Below, one piece after another: positions 15,102 through 19,973 of a stretch of 19,973 nucleotides of DNA. Made by a program: the position numbers and the translations under genes. Under the pieces are notes generated by a model. The model saw nothing but the letters and a program-made list of their open reading frames with translations, had not been told where the DNA came from and did not search any database. Numbering within the stretch: position 1 is the first letter of the stretch; each line of letters begins with the position of its first letter. This DNA is from DASQDN01 sp035630195 (lineage in GTDB: Bacteria; Acidobacteriota; Terriglobia; Bryobacterales; Bryobacteraceae): positions 1 to 19,973 of the forward strand of contig DASQLD010000701.1 in the NCBI GenBank assembly GCA_035630195.1. Reading direction: 5' to 3'.

Positions 15102-17771
15102 TCAAGCGTGCGCCGGATTCTTCTTCTCCGGCGAGATCCCGAGTTCTTCCAAACCTTTCTTGGCTTTCTTGCCGTCGAACTTACCATCGCGGACCAGCTT
15201 TGACAGCGCCGCTGCTGCAATCGATTCCGCATCGTTTTCAAAATGGCGGCGGAGATACTGACGATTGTCGCTTCGGCCAAAGCCATCGGTGCCAAGCGTC
15301 ACCAGCCTGTCCTTCAACCACGGCGCCAACTGATCGGGAAGCGTCTTTACGTAATCCGTAGCAGCGACAATCGGTCCCTGTGAGCCCTCGAGAGCTTTCA
15401 CGATGTAGGGCGTCTTGGCGGGCTGATCAGGATTCAAGCGGTTCCAACGTTCCGTGTCCACGGCGTCCCGTCGGAGTTCGTTGTAGCTGGTAACGCTCCA
15501 CACGTCAGCTTTGATTTGGAACTTCGTCGCAAGGATCTCCTGAGCCCGGAGAGCCTCATTGAAAATTGGGCCGCTGCCGAAGAGTTGTACGGTCGCCTTC
15601 CCGCCATCCGCAGGACGATATTTGTAGATGCCTTTTAGGATACCTTCGTTGATACCTTCGGGCATTTTCGGATGCGCATAGTTTTCGTTGCAGACCGTCA
15701 AATAGTAGAAGACATCTTCACGATCTTCATACATACGGCGCAAGCCATCGTGAACGATGACAGCGATCTCATAAGCGAATGCGGGATCGTAGTGAATACA
15801 AGTCGGCACGGTGCTCGCGATCAATGGGCTGTGCCCGTCCTGATGCTGCAGGCCTTCGCCAAGGAGAGTTGTCCTGCCAGCCGTTCCTCCGACCAGGAAT
15901 CCCTTGCCGCGCGAATCCCCAAATGCCCATATGAGATCGCCGATTCGCTGGAAACCGAACATCGAATAATACACAAAGAATGGAATCATCGGCACGCCAT
16001 AGTTGGCGTAGGCGGTTCCGGCGGCAGTAAGACTCGCCATGGAACCAGCTTCCGTGATGCCTTCTTCCAGGATTTGGCCGTCTTTGGCTTCCTTGTAGTA
16101 CATCACCATGTCTTTGTCGACAGGTGTGTAGAGCTGACCCTGACTCGCGTAGATCCCGATCTGGCTGAACAAGGAATCCATACCGAACGTGCGCGCTTCG
16201 TCGGGAATGATCGGGACCACCAGCTTTGACACCTCGCTCTTCAATAACGCCTTCAGAACGGCGACGAAAGCGGATGTCGTAGAAGCTGCGCGAGTGCCCG
16301 ACCCGGCAAGCGAATCGTGAAACACCTCGAGAGCAGGCGTTTTGAACTCGAACGGACGAACGACGCGGGCCGGCAGTGGGCCTCCCATCGCTTCGACGCG
16401 CTTCTTAATGTATTCGGCTGCCGGAGAGTTGTCTTCGGGACGAACGAAGTCAAGCTTCTTGACTTTCTCCTCCGGAAAATCCATCTCAAATCGCTTGGAG
16501 AAATACTGAATCTGCGGCTCGGTAAGTTTCTTTTGCTGGTGGGTGGCATTGCGACCCTCTCCACCTTCACCCAAGCCATAACCCTTGACAGTCTTGGCAA
16601 GAATAACGGTGGGCGCTCCGACATGGTTCACCGCTTTGTGATAAGCGTTGAAAACCTTGATTGGATCGTGACCTCCGCGTCGGAGGCTGGCCAATTGCTC
16701 ATCGGAATAATCCTTCACGAGTTCGAGTAGCTCGGGATACTTGCCGAAGAAGTGCTGTCGGACGTAAGCTCCACCCTTGGCCTTGAAGTTCTGGTACTCG
16801 CCATCGACGCACTCTTCCATGCGTTTAAGGAGAAGTCCGGTGGTATCGCGTTCAAACAACGGATCCCAATCAGAGCCCCAAAGGACTTTGATGACATTCC
16901 AGCCTGCTCCACGGAACGCTGCTTCGAGTTCACTGATGATCTGTCCGTTGCCACGCACGGGTCCATCGAGTCGCTGCAGATTGCAGTTCACGACAAAGAT
17001 CAGGTTGTCGAGCTTTTCGCGAGAACCCAACGTCAATGCGCCCAAGGATTCGGGCTCATCGGTCTCGCCGTCGCCCAGAAACGCCCAGACCTTTCTTGGC
17101 GTCTTCGCGATAATTCCGCGGTTCTCCAAGTAGCGCATGAATCGCGCCTGGTAGAGCGCATTGATCGGGCCGAGTCCCATCGATACGGTCGGGAACTGCC
17201 AGAAATCCGGCATCAACCATGGGTGCGGATAAGAGGAGAGCCCGGGATGATCACGCAACTCATGACGGAAATTTTCGAGATGCTTCTCGGTCAGCCGGCC
17301 TTCAATAAAGGCGCGGGCGTACATGCCGGGTGATGCATGACCCTGGTAATAAATAAAATCGCCCGGCTGCCCATCGTAGGAGCCATGGAAAAAGTGATTC
17401 TGTCCAACTTCCATGAGCGTAGCCAAAGAGGCGTACGTGGAAATGTGGCCGCCGATATTGTCGTCGTTCTTGTTCGCTTTCACGACCATCGAAAGGGCAT
17501 TCCAGCGGACGTAGTTCTTAATTAACCGCTCAATCTTCCGATCCCCTGGGTATGGGATCTCCTGGTCTTTCGGGATCGTATTTGTGTAAGGAGTTGTTAG
17601 CTTCAATGGAGCGGTTACACCGAAATCGGCTGCACGCTCATTCAAGCGCTGAAGTAGATAAGAGGCCCGGTCAGGCCCTCCTTCATCAATGACCTCGTCA
17701 AGAGAATCGAGCCATTCGCTCGTTTCCAGCGGATTCAGATCCTCTGAGGCTTCCAGCTTTTTAATATGCAT
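15102..17771 (-). CDS. aceE: Pyruvate dehydrogenase E1 component, homodimeric type
   Basis: From ATG 17771 the product is 889 residues, the length of Escherichia coli AceE. A longer open frame continues upstream to 18227 through the antisense of the tRNA and is not genuine. Landmarks in order are NIGGHISTYASLATLMEVGQ NHFF (105-128), QGHASPGMYARAF (143-155), the thiamine-diphosphate site GDGETDEPESLG (233-244) with NCNLQRLDGPVRGN (262-275), then TVKGYGLG and NATHQQKK. The C-terminal half contains DEARTFGMDSLFSQIGIYAS and VGGTAGRTTLLGEGLQHQDG HS. The enzyme decarboxylates pyruvate and passes the acetyl group to the E2 lipoyl domain. Neither aceF nor lpd is in the window. The leader carries GGGAGGAG about ten bases before the ATG and possible hairpins. 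The DinB-like gene follows at 14 bp. Confidence 0.97.
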   Translation of the reverse strand: MHIKKLEASEDLNPLETSEWLDSLDEVIDEGGPDRASYLLQRLNERAADFGVTAPLKLTTPYTNTIPKDQEIPYPGDRKIERLIKNYVRWNALSMVVKANKNDDNIGGHISTYASLATLMEVGQNHFFHGSYDGQPGDFIYYQGHASPGMYARAFIEGRLTEKHLENFRHELRDHPGLSSYPHPWLMPDFWQFPTVSMGLGPINALYQARFMRYLENRGIIAKTPRKVWAFLGDGETDEPESLGALTLGSREKLDNLIFVVNCNLQRLDGPVRGNGQIISELEAAFRGAGWNVIKVLWGSDWDPLFERDTTGLLLKRMEECVDGEYQNFKAKGGAYVRQHFFGKYPELLELVKDYSDEQLASLRRGGHDPIKVFNAYHKAVNHVGAPTVILAKTVKGYGLGEGGEGRNATHQQKKLTEPQIQYFSKRFEMDFPEEKVKKLDFVRPEDNSPAAEYIKKRVEAMGGPLPARVVRPFEFKTPALEVFHDSLAGSGTRAASTTSAFVAVLKALLKSEVSKLVVPIIPDEARTFGMDSLFSQIGIYASQGQLYTPVDKDMVMYYKEAKDGQILEEGITEAGSMASLTAAGTAYANYGVPMIPFFVYYSMFGFQRIGDLIWAFGDSRGKGFLVGGTAGRTTLLGEGLQHQDGHSPLIASTVPTCIHYDPAFAYEIAVIVHDGLRRMYEDREDVFYYLTVCNENYAHPKMPEGINEGILKGIYKYRPADGGKATVQLFGSGPIFNEALRAQEILATKFQIKADVWSVTSYNELRRDAVDTERWNRLNPDQPAKTPYIVKALEGSQGPIVAATDYVKTLPDQLAPWLKDRLVTLGTDGFGRSDNRQYLRRHFENDAESIAAAALSKLVRDGKFDGKKAKKGLEELGISPEKKNPAHA

Positions 17772-17776
17772 GTGTC

Positions 17777-17842
17777 GGAGTCTCCTCCCAAGATACCGTT
17801 CACCCGAAGCCGGGTGCAAATTCCCCCTTCTGTTGCTTCGGG
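17777..17842 (-). promoter_or_regulatory. Possible structured leader of aceE
   Basis: On the minus strand the aceE leader can form CACCCG-GCTT-CGGGTG (17816-17801). CCCGAAGC at 17842-17835 can instead pair with GCTTCGGG at 17810-17803, which would exclude that hairpin. Next to the start, GGAG-GAGA-CTCC (17788-17777) can fold the Shine-Dalgarno into a stem with a GNRA-type loop. The complementarity is exact; any regulatory role is inference. The left part overlaps the divergent tRNA promoter. Confidence 0.3.
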
Positions 17843-17861
17843 GATTGGGGCAGGCTAATAT
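17833..17861 (+). promoter_or_regulatory. Promoter of the tRNA-Pro gene
   Basis: TTGCTT (17833-17838) and TAATAT (17856-17861) are separated by exactly 17 bp, and the -10 ends 20 bases before the tRNA. This is a good sigma70-like promoter for the tRNA. Confidence 0.7.
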
Positions 17862-17881
17862 GGAGTGTACCTTCCTGCTGT

Positions 17882-17958
17882 CGGGGCGTGGCTCAGCCTG
17901 GTAGAGCGCCTGGTTCGGGACCAGGAGGCCGGAGGTTCGAATCCTCTCGCCCCGACCA
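17882..17958 (+). tRNA. trnP: tRNA-Pro (CGG anticodon)
   Basis: The sequence folds as a complete cloverleaf. The acceptor stem CGGGGCG/CGCCCCG is perfectly paired. The D arm is GCTC-AGCCTGGTA-GAGC. The anticodon stem CCTGG/CCAGG holds the loop TTCGGGA, giving anticodon CGG. The T arm is GGAGG-TTCGAAT-CCTCT with one wobble pair. The CCA end is encoded (17956-17958, after discriminator A). The gene is divergent from aceE and has its own promoter. Confidence 0.96.
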
Positions 17959-17963
17959 ATTCC

Positions 17964-18122
17964 ATTCAACTGATTCACGCCGACGAACTGAGGCGCTAGT
18001 CCAGAAAACGGCACGTGGGCTTCAACTCCACCAATCAAGACGGCAGGTATTGTTGTGGTCCGGATAACCGGGACCGCTCGGAGATCACCCGTAGGAACGG
18101 GTGTGTCGACGGGACCGAGCCA
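17964..18122 (-). pseudogene. Fragment resembling the TIGR03437 (Solibacter) C-terminal domain
   Basis: On the minus strand the text LGPVDTPVPTGDLRAVPVIR, then PAVLIGGVEAHVPFSGLAPQ, then FVGVNQLN matches the consensus of the TIGR03437 domain. That domain is a beta-sandwich at the C-termini of large secreted proteins of Solibacter and relatives, usually with IGGVPA..LFSGLAPGFVGLYQVN. The fragment has no start codon or signal peptide. It stops being recognisable about 6 bp before the 3' end of the tRNA gene, and no parent gene remains upstream. It is therefore a relic, perhaps cut off when DNA next to the tRNA was gained or lost. The assignment is by recollection of the domain's consensus. Its DNA also holds a perfect 7-bp hairpin, CACCCGT-AGGA-ACGGGTG (18086-18103). 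Confidence 0.6.
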
Positions 18123-18246
18123 TTGGCGTGTATGACGAAGGCTTCCCCAACCCGTAGGGGTCGCATTATCAATCCACGGATACTGCCTTCTGGTTGAGCA
18201 ACTGTCGACGCACACGTACGACATCAACGGACGACCAGTAAGCGGC

Positions 18247-18804
18247 GTGAGTAGTATTCAATCTGGAAATTCGCACGCGCAGATCACGCAAAACATTAAC
18301 GGACGTACCGTTACTATCGAGAACACGGAGGGTCGCATGATCAGTGACTCGGGCGGCGTAGGGATTGTCGAGCGGATCGTCAGACGCTCGACCCGAACGG
18401 CAGCCCAGGCTCTCCTGAACGGATCCGCATTAAGGAATACAAGGAACCGGGCGGCGCAAGTTCACACCGTCACGACGAGGCCACACGGAGACCACTACTT
18501 CGCTCGAACAGCCAACTCCGAATGGATCTATGGACCTGGTGGAAAGAGCGATCGGGCGGTAGTGGCAGCCCGCGCGAAGACGACGGAAAGCGTAACCGCA
18601 GCAAATATCGACACGAGGGCATACTCGAATACGATGCTGCCTCCACCGGACGATGCGACTGATGTCTATCTTCCGGGTGCGCAAGGCAAGCTGGAGCTTT
18701 CGCAACAGCAACTGATTCAGAGAACCGAAACGACCCGGCGAGCTAGCAAAGTGGACGAGAGGGTTTGCACCGGCGCCTGCGGACACGTCAAGCCTCAGCC
18801 GTGA
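18247..18804 (+). CDS. Unrecognised 185-residue ORF, possibly a hypothetical protein
   Basis: A GTG-initiated ORF of 185 codons fills the space between the TIGR03437-like fragment and the converging small membrane-protein gene, overlapping the latter by 10 bp. I do not recognise the product. The first ~30 residues (ITQNINGRTVTIENTEGRMI) look protein-like and polar. The centre is rich in Ala, Arg and Thr. The tail contains KLELSQQQLIQRTETTRR and ends with CTGACGHVKPQP, two cysteines and a histidine. No signal peptide or membrane helix is visible. The GTG lacks a good Shine-Dalgarno; an ATG at 18337 is preceded by GGAGG and could be the true start. The opposite-strand reading across the same region collides with the small membrane gene, so it is less likely. 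The DNA could also be non-coding. Confidence 0.4.
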   Translation: MSSIQSGNSHAQITQNINGRTVTIENTEGRMISDSGGVGIVERIVRRSTRTAAQALLNGSALRNTRNRAAQVHTVTTRPHGDHYFARTANSEWIYGPGGKSDRAVVAARAKTTESVTAANIDTRAYSNTMLPPPDDATDVYLPGAQGKLELSQQQLIQRTETTRRASKVDERVCTGACGHVKPQP

Positions 18805-18980
18805 CCGAAATACATCAGCCAGGCGATTCCAAACAACGCGACCATAAAGTAGGCGAAACACTGCGCGCCATAGCGTAGCCGCTCCTGGTCCGTCTTCTTC
18901 GTAGTCATTCCCAGCACGACGGACGTGAAAAGCGCAAACAGGAACGCCGCTTCGAGGTGAGTTAGCGCCATCTTCGGCAT
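18795..18980 (-). CDS. Small two-helix membrane protein
   Basis: The product is 61 residues. Two hydrophobic segments (about 7-24, THLEAAFLFALFTSVVLGMT, and about 42-57, CFAYFMVALFGIAWLMYF) are separated by a basic, polar loop (TTKKTDQERLRYG). Its ATG shares bases with the stop of the upstream DUF6677-like gene (TAATG), which strongly supports translation by coupling. It is the third gene of the ComEA-like/DUF6677-like group. I do not recognise the family, and the function is unknown. Confidence 0.75.
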   Translation of the reverse strand: MPKMALTHLEAAFLFALFTSVVLGMTTKKTDQERLRYGAQCFAYFMVALFGIAWLMYFGHG

Positions 18981-19387
18981 TAGCTTTTCTTCCCCGTTCC
19001 GATCTCGTGGACATCGACGAGTGCAAGGATGTTCAGTAGACCAGCGCCGACCAGGAATTTGGATCCGTAGTCGTAGACATGGCCAGCAACATCCGGCTGG
19101 TTGTAACCGAGCGCGACGGTGACGAAGTACAAGGCGCCGGAGGCGATATGCGCCACAAAGCCACCGTAGTAGATCAGCATCGTCAGCAGATCTCCTCCCT
19201 GAGGCTCAAACATCGGGCCTCGCATCATCAGACCGAGCAGGAACATGGCAGTCACGCAAACGAATACCAGGATTCCCCGTCCCTGTCGGCGAAGCAGAAA
19301 GTGTCCGGCTCCCGGAATAAGCCAGCCGAGGGCAAGCGCTGGCAACCACGAACTTGTGGACATTGGAGTTGGCTGTGTGTCGGTCAT
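18980..19387 (-). CDS. DUF6677-like polytopic membrane protein
   Basis: The product is 135 residues. It begins with a short polar tail followed by PALALGWLIPGAGHFLLRRQ, an IPGAGH motif typical of small membrane proteins of this type. Further hydrophobic segments are ILVFVCVTAMFLLGLMMRG, LLTMLIYYGGFVAHIASGAL and FLVGAGLLNILALVDV. The match to DUF6677 is by recollection and moderately sure. The ATG at 19387 immediately follows the stop of the ComEA-like gene, so the two are coupled; a second ATG eight codons in is possible. The function is unknown; the downstream gene overlaps it. Confidence 0.8.
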   Translation of the reverse strand: MTDTQPTPMSTSSWLPALALGWLIPGAGHFLLRRQGRGILVFVCVTAMFLLGLMMRGPMFEPQGGDLLTMLIYYGGFVAHIASGALYFVTVALGYNQPDVAGHVYDYGSKFLVGAGLLNILALVDVHEIGTGKKS

Positions 19388-19681
19388 CTACTTTTGTTTT
19401 GCAATGATCTGATCTTTAATCTTGTTGTACGTTGCCGCTGGTACTATCTTCTTCGACAACAGCTCATTCTTCGCACGATAAGGCCGACCCTTGATGATCT
19501 TGTCAGCATAAACCGGGCCCACGCCCTCCATCTTTTGCAAATCCTCAGCAGAAGCTGCGTTGATGTCGAGGATGACGCTCTGTGTGGAAGTGGGCTTTTT
19601 GGCCGGCGCAGCAGCAGACCCTTGCGCCACGGCGAGCGCAGCCACCGTGACGGCGAGGATCAAGGCTCGGAGAAATCCCAT
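19388..19681 (-). CDS. Exported ComEA-like helix-hairpin-helix protein
   Basis: The product is 97 residues. A signal peptide covers about residues 1-24 (GFLRALILAVTVAALAVAQG). After an Ala/Pro/Lys linker, residues about 38-95 hold a double helix-hairpin-helix module: LDINAASAEDLQKMEGVGPV with YADKIIKGRPYRAK, then ELLSKKIVPAATYNKIKDQI. This is the DNA-binding module of the competence protein ComEA. Exported stand-alone copies are widespread and may bind DNA in the periplasm; a role in uptake is not shown here, since no ComEC or pilus gene is in the window. The ATG at 19681 has no clear Shine-Dalgarno. It is the first gene of the trio. Confidence 0.9.
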   Translation of the reverse strand: MGFLRALILAVTVAALAVAQGSAAAPAKKPTSTQSVILDINAASAEDLQKMEGVGPVYADKIIKGRPYRAKNELLSKKIVPAATYNKIKDQIIAKQK

Positions 19682-19784
19682 ATCGTTAGGTTACCGTACC
19701 CTTGCTCAGAGATGGACGTAAAGCACTGTAAGAACGTTTGGACTTGTTGAAACAGAAATCCTCCTCCAGCACGTCTCAAACCGC

Positions 19785-19871
19785 ATGAAGGTTGTTCTCG
19801 CACTGACACTTTTTGCATCTGCTGCGTTAGCCCAATCGGGCACTAACCGAAGTTCGTCAGTATTGAGCTGA
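19785..19871 (+). pseudogene. Short signal-peptide ORF, probably a truncated or frameshifted secreted-protein gene
   Basis: ATG at 19785 opens a 28-residue ORF whose first 17 residues (MKVVLALTLFASAALAQ) are a textbook signal peptide with an ALAQ cleavage site. Reading then ends at TGA 19871 after a short Ser-rich tail. Shifted frames downstream still look somewhat protein-like (for example FVSIELKTSKLRSEQ), so a frameshift is plausible. It is too short to be sure. A small secreted peptide is the other possibility. The remaining bases to the window end show no feature I can support. Confidence 0.35.
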
Positions 19872-19973
19872 AAACATCGAAATTGAGGTCAGAACAAAAA
19901 CGAAGTACTTTGTTTTGATCGGGCAGAATTGGAAATGTGATGTAGTGTAGACCTACCCTCTTGAACCGATAAT

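Noticed and set aside
17801..17816. CACCCG/CGGGTG hairpin as an intrinsic terminator
   Set aside because: No T-run follows on the aceE strand; it is better described as a possible leader structure.
18086..18103. Perfect hairpin CACCCGT-AGGA-ACGGGTG as a terminator of the tRNA gene
   Set aside because: There is no T-run after it on either strand and it lies about 130 bp past the tRNA, so a terminator cannot be supported.
17772..18227. In-frame N-terminal extension of aceE upstream of ATG 17771
   Set aside because: It reads through the antisense of the tRNA-Pro gene (GERIRTSGLLVPNQALYQAE is a well-known translation of antisense tRNA) and through the TIGR03437-like relic. The normal AceE length starts at 17771.
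18430..19026. 198-codon minus-strand ORF
   Set aside because: It overlaps the whole small two-helix membrane-protein gene in another frame and shows an arginine-rich, out-of-frame composition.
1..19973. CRISPR arrays, insertion sequences, prophage or integrase genes
   Set aside because: No regularly spaced repeats, transposase or integrase motifs, or target-site duplications were seen on either strand.

Overview
The window looks like chromosomal DNA of an Acidobacteriota bacterium, most likely the Solibacter/Bryobacter branch. Three lineage-type signatures point there. There is an Oar-like TonB-dependent receptor with a carboxypeptidase-regulatory-like N-terminal domain. There is a decayed remnant of an 'acidobacterial duplicated orphan permease' (MacB/FtsX type). 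There is a fragment resembling the TIGR03437 C-terminal domain, known mainly from Solibacter. This placement is an inference; no rRNA gene is present. Gene density is high and intergenic gaps are short. No CRISPR array, insertion sequence, transposase or phage gene was seen.

Left part (1-4374). On the minus strand an exported protein with an apparent atypical-kinase fold precedes a truncated zinc-ribbon, proline-rich membrane protein. Divergent from them, on the plus strand, a parvulin-type PpiC protein overlaps (ATGA) a formylglycine-generating enzyme that keeps both active-site cysteines. Converging on that pair are a receiver-XRE fusion regulator and a SpoU RNA methyltransferase, 2 bp apart.

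Middle part (4414-9544). A 1120-residue Oar-like TonB-dependent receptor has an inverted repeat embracing its candidate -10 element. A 748-bp stretch without an intact gene follows; it holds that operator-like region and the permease pseudogene. Then comes queG, epoxyqueuosine reductase of tRNA queuosine synthesis.

Envelope cluster (9708-13282). Five co-directional, overlapping or tightly spaced minus-strand genes encode an HU-type DNA-binding protein, a site-2 protease-like membrane metalloprotease, a family 2 glycosyltransferase, a family 4 glycosyltransferase and a type IV prepilin peptidase. A strong sigma70-like promoter and a clear Shine-Dalgarno sequence precede the HU gene, which uses a TTG start.

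Right part (13426-19973). On the plus strand are a flavin reductase-like protein and a single-domain Rcp1-type response regulator. On the minus strand are aceE (homodimeric pyruvate dehydrogenase E1) and a DinB-superfamily protein. A tRNA-Pro(CGG) gene with its own promoter lies divergent from aceE. Beyond it are the TIGR03437-like fragment, an unplaced 185-codon ORF, and a compact minus-strand trio: an exported ComEA-like helix-hairpin-helix protein, a DUF6677-like membrane protein and a 61-residue two-helix membrane protein. The window ends in a short signal-peptide ORF that looks truncated.
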